Notes: a model not told the origin generated them from the letters alone. A stretch of 64,000 nucleotides of DNA from Streptomyces lincolnensis (GCF_001685355.1 NZ_CP016438.1:3100001-3164000); one strand, 5' to 3'; shown: positions 24,354 to 32,684, counted from the first letter of the stretch. A program made the numbers and translations.

Positions 24354-25097
24354 CTACAGACCGGAGTCGGACGTACGGACCAGGATGCGGCGGCAGTTCT
24401 CGCACCGTACGACGGTGTCGGGCGCGGCCGCGCGGATCTCGTTGAAGTCGGTGATGGCGAGCTCCTGGCGGCAGCCCTGGCAGGTGCGCTGGTACAGCTT
24501 GGCCGCGCCGACGCCGCCCTGCTGCTCGCGGAGCTTCTCGTAGAGCTTGAGCAGGTCGGCGGGGATGACGCCGGCGATGACCTCGCGCTCCTTGGTGACC
24601 GTGGCGACCTCGGCGTCGATCTCCTCGACGGCCGCGTCCCGGCGGGCGGTCGCGTCACCGATCTTCGCCTCGACGGAGCCGACCCGCTCGGTGAGCTCGG
24701 CGACGCGCTCCTGGACGGACTCGATGCGCTCCATGACCTCCAGGACGATGTCCTCCAGGTCGCCCTGCCGCTTGGCGAGGGAGGCGATCTCGCGCTGGAG
24801 GTTCTCCAGGTCCTTCGGGGAGGTGGCGGCACCGGAGTCCAGGCGCTGCTGGTCGCGGGCGGCACGCTGGCGCACCTGGTCCACGTCCTGCTCGGCCTTG
24901 GTCTGCTCGCGGGTGGTGTCGCTCTCCTCGGTCTGCGCGGCCACCAGGAGGTCGCGCAGTTGCGTCAGATCCTTGGTCAGCGACTCGATCTCGGCGTGCT
25001 CGGGCAGCGACCTGCGCCGGTGCGCGAGCTGCTGGAGGCGGACGTCGAGGGCCTGGACGTCGAGAAGGCGGATCTGGTCGGCGGGCGCGGCGTTCAG
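24354..25097 (-). CDS. Zinc-ribbon coiled-coil protein with a CTG start
   Basis: 247 residues. A long coiled coil (about residues 15-180, e.g. RIESVQERVAELTERVGSVE) ends in a zinc ribbon with two CxxC pairs, YQRTCQGCRQEL and VVRCENCRRILV. This is the C4-type family that co-occurs with Nif3 and RNase H genes; homologues often start NAAPADQIRLLDVQALD. Here that peptide is preceded by CTG (25097), overlapping the Nif3 stop as CTGA, and no ATG or GTG lies in frame until 24944. A CTG initiator with translational coupling is the simplest reading. The role is uncharacterised, possibly in RNA processing. Confidence 0.8.
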   Translation of the reverse strand: MNAAPADQIRLLDVQALDVRLQQLAHRRRSLPEHAEIESLTKDLTQLRDLLVAAQTEESDTTREQTKAEQDVDQVRQRAARDQQRLDSGAATSPKDLENLQREIASLAKRQGDLEDIVLEVMERIESVQERVAELTERVGSVEAKIGDATARRDAAVEEIDAEVATVTKEREVIAGVIPADLLKLYEKLREQQGGVGAAKLYQRTCQGCRQELAITDFNEIRAAAPDTVVRCENCRRILVRTSDSGL

Positions 25098-25951
25098 TTG
25101 GGGGCTCCCGGTGAGCTAGAGGTGTCGGCGGACGCCGCGTGGGCGGTCCAGGGGTCGGTGACCGTCTTCGAGACGTGGACCCTGAGGCCCCATCCCTTCC
25201 GGTCGGAGATCTCGTCGAGCTGGGCTGCGGCCAGCTCGCACCAGGGCCACTCGGTGGCCCAGTGCGCCGCGTCGAGCAGCGCGAGGGGACTGTGGGCCAC
25301 CGCTTCGGAGGCCGGGTGGTGGCGCAGGTCCGCGGTGAGGAAGGCGTCGACGCCGGCGGCGCGGACCTGGTCGAACAGGCTGTCGCCGGAGCCGCCGCTG
25401 ACGGCGACGGTGCGGACCGTCGCCTCGGGGTCGCCGGCGACGCGGATGCCCTGCGCGGTGGCGGGCAGGCGCTCGGCGGCCTTGCGGGCGAACTCCCGCA
25501 GGGGCAGCGGATGGTCCAGCTCGCACACCCGCCCGAGGCCCCGACGCCCGGCGGGGTCCGTCGGGTCCGGCACGAGCGGGCCCACCACCCGCAGGTCCAG
25601 CGCCCCGGCCAGCGCGTCGCTGACCCCGGGGTCGGCGGTGTCGGCGTTGGTGTGGGCGACGTGCAGCGCGATGTCGTTCTTGATGAGGGTGTGCACGACG
25701 CGGCCCTTGAAGGTGGAGGCCGCCACCGTCGTCGTACCGCGCAGATAGAGGGGGTGGTGGGTGACGAGCAGGTCGGCGCCCAGCTTCACCGCCTCGTCGA
25801 CGATCTCCTGGACCGGGTCGACGGCGAACAGGACCCGGCCGACCTCCTGGCCGGGGTCGCCCACGACGGTGCCGACCGCGTCCCAGGACTCGGCCCGTTC
25901 GGCGGGCCACAGGTTCTCCAGCGCGGTGATGACTTCAGACAGACGGGGCAC
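25094..25951 (-). CDS. Nif3-like dinuclear metal centre protein
   Basis: 285 residues of the DUF34/NIF3 family. The family start RLSEVITALENLWPAERAES, the metal-binding LLVTHHPLYLRGTTTV (about residues 62-76), ALHVAHTNADTADPGV (about 97-110) and a C-terminal FLTADLRHHPASEAVAHSPL with LLDAAHWATEW are all present. These His/Asp/Glu residues bind two metal ions in a hexameric ring; GTP cyclohydrolase-like or metal-chaperone roles have been proposed. It heads a coupled run with the zinc-ribbon protein and the RNase H/phosphatase. Confidence 0.93.
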   Translation of the reverse strand: MPRLSEVITALENLWPAERAESWDAVGTVVGDPGQEVGRVLFAVDPVQEIVDEAVKLGADLLVTHHPLYLRGTTTVAASTFKGRVVHTLIKNDIALHVAHTNADTADPGVSDALAGALDLRVVGPLVPDPTDPAGRRGLGRVCELDHPLPLREFARKAAERLPATAQGIRVAGDPEATVRTVAVSGGSGDSLFDQVRAAGVDAFLTADLRHHPASEAVAHSPLALLDAAHWATEWPWCELAAAQLDEISDRKGWGLRVHVSKTVTDPWTAHAASADTSSSPGAPN

Positions 25952-26139
25952 GCAGGACAGGCTACCTGCCTGTTCTGCCCCGTTGAACCTGTCCCGGCGG
26001 CGGTCGCCCCGCCCAGCACAGTCGCCCCGGCTTCCTCAGGCGAATCGTTCCTGGGCCACCCCTTTGTGTGAAGGGAGAGCCCGCCGGTCCCCCGTCCGTG
26101 CGTACGAAAACTAGCGTCGTTGCCGGAGGTGACCGAACG

Positions 26140-27363
26140 ATGACGGCCTGTGCGATCGAGCCGGCGGCGGCGGACGAGGACGGCGGGTCCCCGGCATCGG
26201 GGTGCGCGATCACAGTCGACGGTTCCTACGCCGCGCGCCTCGCCCGGGACGGCGACTGCCTCTTCCCGGAGCGCTGGACACTGGACGGCCCCGAGCCGTA
26301 CGCGGTGCCGCTGCCCGGCAACCAGCCGGAGGAGCCCGGTACGGAGGTGCAGCCGATGGGCGACGGGCGGGTGCTCATCCGGCGGCTGACGGACGGGCGG
26401 CACGCCTTCTCGCTGCTGTACCCGACCGGCCCGGCCACGGGCGAGCTGCCGCTCGGCGCGGTCGAGTGCCCCGAGGAGGGCGACCGGCTGCGGCTGCTGC
26501 CGCCCGCGCCGGGCGGGGAGAAGGCGTACGCCCTCGCCGTGGGCCGGCACTCCAGCGCGGTGTGGCTGGTGGCGGGCGGCGCCTTCGGGCCCGAGCATGT
26601 CGCGCAGATTCCGGGCCGCTGCTCGGGCGGGGTGTGGCTGGACCGTACGGGCCGGATGCTGGCGTTGGACCGGGAGGCCGGCGGCCGGACCAAGACGGTC
26701 GTGGTGGATCTGGAGCGGGCCGGTGAGGTCTCGCCCCTCCTCCAGATCGCCGCCGAGAGCGACGACCGGCTGCTGCTCGCCGACCCGGACAGCGGGCTGC
26801 TGCTGATCCGCTCGGACGCGCCGTCGCCGGGTGAGGAGCGGCTGGGCTGGGGTGTGCTGGGCAGCACGCTGCCGGTCCGTTTCCCGGAGTGTCTGCGGGC
26901 GCCCGGCTGCACGGTCACGCCGTTCGCCGTCCAGCCGGGGCAGGTGCTGATGCCGGAGAGCTGCGCGGTGGCGCTGCGGATCGACGGGCCGCTCGGCGGC
27001 TGGGTCGGTGTGTGGCGGCCCGCCGAGCGGCGGATGCGCCATCTCCCGGCGCCCGAGGGGTGGTTGGCGGGCGCCGGGCTGTGGACCGAGGACGGGGTGC
27101 TCCATCTGCCGTACGCCACGGCCGAGTTGCCGTGCGCGGTGGCGCGGGTGGAGGCGCCTTCGGGGGAGACGGGGAAGGCGGGGGGCTCGGGGGACGCGGG
27201 CCCGGAGGATCCGGAACGGGACGGTGGTACGGCCGTACGGGCGGTGTCGGGGGCCTCGTCCCCGGCCGTGGCCGAGCCACCGAAACCGGGTCCTCCGGCG
27301 CCCGTCGCGCCACGCCCTGTGCCCTTGCAACAGGCGCCTCTGGGGAATCTTGTAACGAACTAG
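26140..27363 (+). CDS. Hypothetical beta-propeller-like protein
   Basis: 407 residues from ATG 26140 with CGGAGGT about 9 bases upstream. The body is a series of strand-turn units (CAITVDGSYAARLARDGDCL, RWTLDGPEPYAVPLPGNQPE, VWLVAGGAFGPEHVAQIPGR, LLLADPDSGLLLIRSD), suggesting a beta propeller. No signal peptide or membrane segment is seen. The C-terminus is a disordered Gly/Pro-rich tail (GSGDAGPEDPERDGG...). A conserved Streptomyces protein by its regular codon use, but I cannot name its function. It is divergent from the Nif3 gene. Confidence 0.7.
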   Translation: MTACAIEPAAADEDGGSPASGCAITVDGSYAARLARDGDCLFPERWTLDGPEPYAVPLPGNQPEEPGTEVQPMGDGRVLIRRLTDGRHAFSLLYPTGPATGELPLGAVECPEEGDRLRLLPPAPGGEKAYALAVGRHSSAVWLVAGGAFGPEHVAQIPGRCSGGVWLDRTGRMLALDREAGGRTKTVVVDLERAGEVSPLLQIAAESDDRLLLADPDSGLLLIRSDAPSPGEERLGWGVLGSTLPVRFPECLRAPGCTVTPFAVQPGQVLMPESCAVALRIDGPLGGWVGVWRPAERRMRHLPAPEGWLAGAGLWTEDGVLHLPYATAELPCAVARVEAPSGETGKAGGSGDAGPEDPERDGGTAVRAVSGASSPAVAEPPKPGPPAPVAPRPVPLQQAPLGNLVTN

Positions 27364-27460
27364 TGCCGGTTGGGGTTGTCGCCTGGATTCGGCCCCCGGG
27401 GCGCCGGTTAAACTCGCCCGGCTGTAAGAAAGATCATGTTGACGGGGTGAGTTTCAACCG

Positions 27461-27628
27461 ATGAGTGACGCCAGCAGGAACCAGCCGGTTGCCGACGTCC
27501 AGGAGTCCACCGGCCACGGCCGGCACCGGGGTCCGGTCTCGGTCCACGACAGTGAGTCGGCCCCCCGCGGCCGGCACCGCAAGCAGTCGGGCCACCAGGC
27601 GGCCGAACAGGCCGAATCGGCGGCCTGA
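27461..27628 (+). CDS. Small basic His/Arg-rich protein
   Basis: 55 residues from ATG 27461, with GGGGTGA upstream: SDASRNQPVADVQESTGHGR, then HRGPVSVHDSESAPRGRHRK and QSGHQAAEQAES. The two 'GRHRGPV/RGRHRK' blocks suggest a nucleic-acid or polyphosphate-binding disordered peptide. The clean start site, a strong terminator immediately after, and its independence from neighbours make it a real gene. The family is unknown; similar short peptides occur in Streptomyces at a comparable place, as far as I recall. Confidence 0.6.
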   Translation: MSDASRNQPVADVQESTGHGRHRGPVSVHDSESAPRGRHRKQSGHQAAEQAESAA

Positions 27629-27638
27629 GCAAACGATA

Positions 27639-27671
27639 CGGCCCCGCCCCTCGCCCGAGGGGACGGGGCCG
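27639..27671 (+). terminator. Intrinsic terminator after the small basic protein gene
   Basis: A near-perfect GC hairpin, CGGCCCCG...CGGGGCCG, occupies 27639-27671 with the inner stem CCCCTCG-CC-CGAGGGG, followed by TTTCCG. It ends the 55-residue gene and, read the other way, stops transcription from the convergent SDR operon. Confidence 0.8.
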
Positions 27672-27705
27672 TTTCCGTGCCTGCCGCCGTGTGGACTGTC
27701 CGTGC

Positions 27706-28644
27706 CTACTCCCTCTTCAGCCCCAGTACGTCGGCCGCCGCGAACGTCTCCCCGGCCGGCCGCCCCGCGTAGTGCGCGGTGAGCACCGCGTCCAGCTCGT
27801 CGTAGGTGAAGGTGTCCTGCACGCTGTCGAACTTCGCCCGCACACGCGGCTGTTCGACGATCGCGACCATGCCTCCGTGGACGACGATCAGCTGGCCGTT
27901 GACCCGGGCGGCGGCGGGTGAGGCCAGATAGCCGACGAGGGGGGCGACATGCTCGGGGGCGAGGGGGTCGAGCCCGTCCTCGGGGCGTTCGAGGCCGGCG
28001 AAGACGTCCTCGGTCATACGGGTGCGGGCGCGCGGGCAGATCGCGTTGGCGGTGACGCCGTACTTGGCCAGCGCGAGGGCGGTGGAGGTGGTGAGGCCGA
28101 CGATCCCGCCCTTCGCGGCGGCGTAGTTGGGCTGTCCGGCGGATCCGGCGAGGAACGCCTCCGAGGAGGTGTTCACGATCCGCCCGTACACCGGTGCCTG
28201 GGCGGCCTTGGACCGGGCGCGCCAGTGGGCGGCCGCGAAGTGGGTCGTGTTGAAGTGCCCCTTGAGGTGGACGCGGATCACGGCGTCCCACTCGTCCTCG
28301 GTCATGGAGAAGACCATGCGGTCGCGCAGGATGCCCGCGTTGTTGACGAGGACGTCCAGCCTGCCGTACTCGGCGATCGCCGACTCGACGAGTCCGCCCG
28401 CCTGCTGGAAGTCGCCGACGTCACCGGTGTGGGCGACGGCCTTGCCGCCGGCCGCCCGGATCTCGGCGGCGACCTGTTCGGCGGGTGTCGCGGAGGCCTC
28501 GCCGGAGCCGTCCCGGCCGGGCTGCCCGTAGTCGTTGACGACGACGGACGCGCCGAGCCGGGCGAGTTCCAGGGCCTCGGCACGGCCGAGGCCGCGTCCG
28601 GCGCCGGTGACGATCGCGCAGAGTCCCTCCAACGGCCTTGGCAT
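27706..28644 (-). CDS. SDR family (3R)-hydroxyacyl-CoA dehydrogenase-like
   Basis: 312 residues, a classical SDR. The cofactor motif is VTGAGRGLGRAEALELARLG (about residues 12-31), NNAGILRDR follows at about 100, and the catalytic Ser-Tyr-Lys set is IVNTSSEAFL and NYAAAKGGIVGL (about 160-185). The acyl-type extension EDGLDPLAPEHVAPLVGYLA and the C-terminal VQDTFTYDELDAVL resemble the dehydrogenase of multifunctional enzyme type 2 and mycobacterial Hsd4A. It would oxidise (3R)-hydroxyacyl-CoA made by the MaoC hydratase of the same operon, in beta-oxidation of a steroid or branched side chain. Last gene of the three-gene operon. Confidence 0.87.
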   Translation of the reverse strand: MPRPLEGLCAIVTGAGRGLGRAEALELARLGASVVVNDYGQPGRDGSGEASATPAEQVAAEIRAAGGKAVAHTGDVGDFQQAGGLVESAIAEYGRLDVLVNNAGILRDRMVFSMTEDEWDAVIRVHLKGHFNTTHFAAAHWRARSKAAQAPVYGRIVNTSSEAFLAGSAGQPNYAAAKGGIVGLTTSTALALAKYGVTANAICPRARTRMTEDVFAGLERPEDGLDPLAPEHVAPLVGYLASPAAARVNGQLIVVHGGMVAIVEQPRVRAKFDSVQDTFTYDELDAVLTAHYAGRPAGETFAAADVLGLKRE

Positions 28645-28654
28645 CGGGGTCCCC

Positions 28655-29731
28655 TCAGATCTCGATGCAGGTGCGCAGCGAGGTCCCCGTGCGCATCTGG
28701 TCGAGGGCCTCGTTGATGTCGGACAGCGGCACGCGGTGCGTGATCAGTCCGGCCAGGTCGACGCGGCCGGCCCGCCACAGGGCGATGGTCCGCTCGTAGG
28801 CGCGCAGGACGTCGCCACCGCCGTAGAAGGAGGGCAGGATGCGCTTCTCGTCGAAGAACAGCTCGAACATGTTGAGCTGGAGGTTGTCGTCCATGGCGCC
28901 CGCGCCGACGATCACGAGGGTGCCGCCGCGGCGGGTGGTGTCGTAGGCGGTGCGGGCGGTGGCGGACTTGCCGACGACCTCGAAGACGTAGTCGAAGCCC
29001 TCGCCGGCGGTGATCTGCTGCTTGGCGTCGGGCAGTTCGTCGGGCGAGACCGCCCGCGTCGCGCCGAACTTCAGCGCGGACTCGCGGCGGGAGCCGACCG
29101 GGTCGACGGCGACGATCTCGGCGGCTCCCCTGAGCCGCGCGCCCTGGATCACGGAGATGCCGACGCCTCCGCAGCCTATGACGGCGACGGACGAACCGGC
29201 CTCCACGTCCGCGGTGTTGAGGGCGGCGCCGAGTCCGGTGGTCACTCCGCAGCCGATGAGGGCGGCGATGTCGAAGGGCACGTCGTCGGGTATCGGGACG
29301 GCGCATCCGGCGTCGACGACGACCTCCTCGGTGAAGGTGCCGGTCCCGGCGAAGCCGAACAGGTCACCGCCGGGGCGCCTGAAGTTGGGGGTGCCCGCGT
29401 TCATGAACCCGGCCAGGCAGAGTTCCGTCTGGCCGCGCTTGCAGGCGGGGCAGGTGCCGCAGGCGGGCAGCCAGCACACCACCACGCGGTCGCCGGGCTT
29501 CAGGTGGGTGACGCCGTCCCCCACTTCGAGGATCTCGCCCGCGCCCTCGTGGCCGGGCACGAACGGCGCCGGCTGGGGCAGGACGCCGCCCATCGCGGAC
29601 AGGTCCGAGTGGCACAGCCCGGTGGCCCGTACCCGGATCCGCACCTTGCCGGGGCCGAAGCCCACCGCCTCGACGTCGTCGAGGATCTCCAGCTTGTCCT
29701 GGCCGATCTCGTGCAGTACGGCTGCGCGCAT
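28655..29731 (-). CDS. Zinc-dependent alcohol dehydrogenase (class III-like, NDMA-dependent group)
   Basis: 358 residues. Catalytic zinc residues lie in GLCHSDLSAM and GHEGAGEI (about 40 and 60); structural zinc is bound by PACGTCPACKRGQTELC (about 85-105). The cofactor motif is VIGCGGVGISVIQGARLRGA (about 185). The whole reads as the mycobacterial/Streptomyces Rxyl_3153-type alcohol dehydrogenase, often with tightly bound nicotinamide. Placed between MaoC and SDR genes, it probably oxidises a hydroxyl on the same lipid or steroid intermediate. It precedes the SDR gene by 10 bases. Confidence 0.88.
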   Translation of the reverse strand: MRAAVLHEIGQDKLEILDDVEAVGFGPGKVRIRVRATGLCHSDLSAMGGVLPQPAPFVPGHEGAGEILEVGDGVTHLKPGDRVVVCWLPACGTCPACKRGQTELCLAGFMNAGTPNFRRPGGDLFGFAGTGTFTEEVVVDAGCAVPIPDDVPFDIAALIGCGVTTGLGAALNTADVEAGSSVAVIGCGGVGISVIQGARLRGAAEIVAVDPVGSRRESALKFGATRAVSPDELPDAKQQITAGEGFDYVFEVVGKSATARTAYDTTRRGGTLVIVGAGAMDDNLQLNMFELFFDEKRILPSFYGGGDVLRAYERTIALWRAGRVDLAGLITHRVPLSDINEALDQMRTGTSLRTCIEI

Positions 29732-29779
29732 GGTGCGGCTCCCCTCGACTGTGGGTGGACTGATCGACTGTGGGTGGGC

Positions 29780-30637
29780 TCAGGTGTGTTCGACGACGGT
29801 GTCGGCGAGGACGGGCGCGTCGTCCCGCTCGACCGCGCTCACGGCGACCCTGGTCGCCTCCGGTGTGTGCCACATCCGGATCCGCAGGGTCTCCCCCGGG
29901 TACACGACCCCGGCGAACCGGGTGGCGTACGACCGCACCCGGGTCACGTCCCCGCCGAGCAGCGTGTCGACGACCGCCTTGAGCGTGCTGCCGTAGGTGC
30001 ACAGCCCGTGCAGGATGGGCCGCTCGAAGCCGGCGAGCTTGGCGAACTCCGGGTCGGCGTGCAGCGGGTTCCAGTCGCCGGAGAGGCGGTAGAGCAGGGC
30101 CTGGTCCTCGCGGATCGGGCGTTCTACGGTCCGGTCGGGTGCGCCGGCGGGCGGATCGAGGCGGGCGGACGGGCCGCGGTCGCCTCCCCAGCCGCCTTCC
30201 CCGCGTACGAAGATCTGGGCGTCGTTGGTCCACAACGGGCCCTGGCCGTCGGCGGCTTCGGTGCGCATGACCAGGACGGCCGCCTTGCCCTTGTCGTACA
30301 CGGCGGCGATCCGGGCGGTGGCGGTCGCGGTGCCCTGCACGGGCAGGGGGCGGTGGACGGTGAGCGACTGGCCGCCGTGCAGGACCTTGGCGAGGTCGAC
30401 GTCGACGCCGGGCATGGACAGGCCGCCGATCACGCCGGGCGAACCGGCGCCCGCGACGGTGGCGAAGCTGGGCAGCACGTGCAGCCGGGACTCCAGGGTG
30501 TAGCGCAGCTCGTCCGGATCGGTCGCGGGGATGCCGGCGCCGATGCCGAGGTGGTAGAGCTGGACGTCCTTGTGGTCCCAGGTGATCTCGCCGGAGCGGG
30601 GCTCGGCGGCGAGGGCCTTGGCTGCGTCGATGGGCAT
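29780..30637 (-). CDS. MaoC-family (R)-enoyl-CoA hydratase, Hsd4B-like
   Basis: 285 residues from ATG 30637. The N-terminal hotdog half (DVQLYHLGIGAGIPATDPDE, LRYTLESRLHVLPSFATVAG) and the C-terminal MaoC half with hydratase motif II (SGDWNPLHADPEFAKLAGFE, RPILHGLCTYG) match the two-domain hydratase 2 of peroxisomal type and mycobacterial Hsd4B/HtdY. It adds water to 2-enoyl-CoA giving the (3R)-hydroxy product. First gene of the MaoC-ADH-SDR operon, preceded at 30715-30728 by an exact KstR-type motif. The predicted substrate is a steroid side chain or branched acyl chain; this is inference from homology and operator. Confidence 0.87.
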   Translation of the reverse strand: MPIDAAKALAAEPRSGEITWDHKDVQLYHLGIGAGIPATDPDELRYTLESRLHVLPSFATVAGAGSPGVIGGLSMPGVDVDLAKVLHGGQSLTVHRPLPVQGTATATARIAAVYDKGKAAVLVMRTEAADGQGPLWTNDAQIFVRGEGGWGGDRGPSARLDPPAGAPDRTVERPIREDQALLYRLSGDWNPLHADPEFAKLAGFERPILHGLCTYGSTLKAVVDTLLGGDVTRVRSYATRFAGVVYPGETLRIRMWHTPEATRVAVSAVERDDAPVLADTVVEHT

Positions 30638-30714
30638 GCGGCTCCCTGCGGGTTCAGAGACCTCGGTACGGCCGTCCGCACCGTCGGCCGCACCGAGGTC
30701 GTCACGGGCCGATC

Positions 30715-30728
30715 TAGAACGCGTTCCA
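30715..30728 (-). promoter_or_regulatory. KstR-type operator before the MaoC operon
   Basis: The plus strand reads TAGAACGCGTTCCA at 30715-30728, an exact fit to TnnAACnnGTTnnA, the motif usually given for mycobacterial KstR. It lies about 78-91 bases upstream of the MaoC start and about 165 bases from the divergent histidine kinase. The same core (TAGAACnnGTTYCR) recurs at 48078 and 50904 near the KstR-like gene and its neighbour. Confidence 0.7.
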
Positions 30729-30892
30729 GTCCGGCGACCTCTGTATAGCCCAGCGCTCGGCAGTTGTGAAGACTCCTGACAGGGTGTCAGGTTCCGTGGC
30801 GGCGCCCGGGTGGCCGGGGGTGACATTTGTCCTGCCGGAGGCCGTACAACCGCATCTGCCGCGGGGGCTCCGGGGTGCGTAGCGTCGTGGGC

Positions 30893-32338
30893 ATGTCGGA
30901 GCGAAGGAACAGGGGCGGGTTTTGGAGCGGGTCCTGGCTGCGCACGGTCTCGTGCCGCCTGGACGCCTGGCAGCTGGCTCATCAACATGCGCAGGAGCAT
31001 GCGCAGGAGCAGCGGCGGTATTACGACGAGAGCGACGCGAACGCTGAGAACGCTGAAAACGACGAGAACGCCGAGACCGCCGAGAACAAGGACCGGCGCA
31101 AGGCCCAGAGGCGGGCGGCTCGCAAGGCCGGGAGGACGCCCGAGCGCGTGGGGCCCCCGTCCGGCTTCGCCCTGCTGCCGTGGCTGCTGCTGGGGATGGG
31201 CGCCTTCTCCCACCTCTTCCAGGGCGACGCCCCGAACCCCTGGATCGGCGGCCTGGGGCTGCTCACCTTCAACTCGCTCTACGTCTACGTGGCCTTCCGC
31301 TCCTTCGTGCCCCGGGCGCGGGAGGCCGTCTCGACCCGGCTGGCGCTGGTGCTGATGGGCCTGGTGACCTGCGGGCTGGCCTTCGGGTACGGCGGCAGCT
31401 GGCAGCTGCTCTTCCCGCTGCTCGGCCTCGCCACGGGCGCGGTGGTGCGGATGCCGCACCTGCGCTGGGTGGGGACGGTCGTGGCGGTGCTGGCCGGGGT
31501 GGTCTCCGTGAACCGCGACGGCTGGGGCGGCCTCGACACCGCGTACGCCACCTGGATCTCGACGATGGTCACCGCGGCGATCCTGTCCCTGTCCGAGGCG
31601 GTACGGGAACTGCGGGCGGCCCGTGAGGAGTTGGCGCGCCGCGCGGTCGAGAAGGAGCGGCTGCGGTTCTCCCGCGATCTGCACGATCTGCTCGGCCACA
31701 CGATGTCGGTGATCGTGGTGAAGGCGGAGGCGGCCCGGCGGCTCGCCGACCGCGACCTGGCGGCGGCGCTCGGCCAGATCACCGACATCGAGTCCGTCGG
31801 CCGCCAGGCCCTCACCGAGATCCGAGAGGCCGTCACCGGCTACCGCGAGGGCAGCCTCACCACCGAACTCGACCGCGCCCGCTCCGCACTCTCCGCGACC
31901 GGCGTCGACCTCACCCTCCACCGGTCGGGCACCCCCCTCCCCGCCCAGACCGAGTCCCTGCTGGCCTGGGTGGTCCGCGAGGCCGTCACCAACGTCGTCC
32001 GGCACAGCGGGGCGAGCCGGTGCGAGGTCGGGGTGGCGGTGGTGGCGGAGCGGGTGCGGCTGACGGTGACGGACGACGGGGTGGGGCCGGGGGCCGTCGA
32101 CGCGGGCGCCGATGGGACCGGCCTCAGGGGCCTCACGGAACGCCTGGCCGCGGCCGGCGGCTCCCTCACGGCCGGGCCCGGCCCGCAGGTGGGTTTCGTG
32201 GTGAGCGCGGAACTTCCCTTGGAGGGGGCTGAGTTGACGCGGTCTGCGGGGGTGGGGGGTCTGTGGGAGCCGGTGGGGACGGCTGGGGCAGAGGGAACGG
32301 CGGCGGCGGTGCGGCGGGCGGATGTCTCGGCTCGTTGA
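30893..32338 (+). CDS. Sensor histidine kinase (HisKA_3 type)
   Basis: 481 residues from ATG 30893 (an earlier ATG at 30827 adds an unlikely Arg/Cys-rich stretch). The N-terminus has repeats HAQEHAQEQ and an acidic Asn-rich run (DANAENAENDENAETAENK). Four to five membrane helices lie at about residues 90-215, then a dimerisation helix. The phospho-His box FSRDLHDLLGHTMSVIVVKA (about 260) and an ATPase domain with WVVREAVTNVVRHSGA and DDGVGPG follow. This is the DesK/LiaS-like class, partner of the NarL-type regulator encoded next. The input signal is probably sensed in the membrane. Confidence 0.9.
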   Translation: MSERRNRGGFWSGSWLRTVSCRLDAWQLAHQHAQEHAQEQRRYYDESDANAENAENDENAETAENKDRRKAQRRAARKAGRTPERVGPPSGFALLPWLLLGMGAFSHLFQGDAPNPWIGGLGLLTFNSLYVYVAFRSFVPRAREAVSTRLALVLMGLVTCGLAFGYGGSWQLLFPLLGLATGAVVRMPHLRWVGTVVAVLAGVVSVNRDGWGGLDTAYATWISTMVTAAILSLSEAVRELRAAREELARRAVEKERLRFSRDLHDLLGHTMSVIVVKAEAARRLADRDLAAALGQITDIESVGRQALTEIREAVTGYREGSLTTELDRARSALSATGVDLTLHRSGTPLPAQTESLLAWVVREAVTNVVRHSGASRCEVGVAVVAERVRLTVTDDGVGPGAVDAGADGTGLRGLTERLAAAGGSLTAGPGPQVGFVVSAELPLEGAELTRSAGVGGLWEPVGTAGAEGTAAAVRRADVSAR

Positions 32339-32684
32339 GGCGGGCGTGGGCGGGGGCCCGGGGCGGGGTTGGGTTCGGGGTGGGGTCGGGACGGGGTTGG
32401 GCCGGGGCGGGGTCGGCAGGTACGGATCACTCGGATCGCGGGGCGGGGCCGGCGGGTGCGGGCCACTCCGGGCGCGAGCCGAAACCCACGGATACGGGCG
32501 ACCCCGGACCCAGTCCGGGACTCGCGCACGCGGACGATCCCTGCCCACGCCGGAACCCACAGGCACCGGCAACCCTCAGCCCAAGCCAGACCCCGTGAAT
32601 ACGAGCCGCCACCGCCCCGAGGCCGAACCGGTCCGTGCAGGCCACGGCGGTGCCGGTAGGGGGGTCGCGCCCTACGCTTGGGCC
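32339..32684. other. 346-bp intergenic region with G-tract array between kinase and regulator genes
   Basis: From 32343 to about 32420 the plus strand has many runs of three to five G (for example GGGCGGGGGCCCGGGGCGGGG), enough for several G-quadruplexes, followed by a C-rich, Ala/Thr-codon-like stretch to 32680. Frames cross it but none looks coding. No terminator or ribosome site precedes the response regulator at 32685. Spacing of about 350 bases is unusual for a kinase/regulator pair. Confidence 0.45.

Noticed and set aside
27434..28291. 285-residue minus-strand frame overlapping the SDR gene and the small basic gene
   Set aside because: It runs through the terminator at 27639-27671 and out of frame with the SDR gene, whose motifs are clear.
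30827..30892. Earlier ATG for the histidine kinase
   Set aside because: The added Cys/Arg-rich segment is unlike kinase N-termini; ATG 30893 fits better, though neither has a good ribosome site.
30655..32572. Minus-strand extension of the MaoC frame
   Set aside because: MaoC starts at 30637 with its family N-terminus; the extension is antisense to the kinase.
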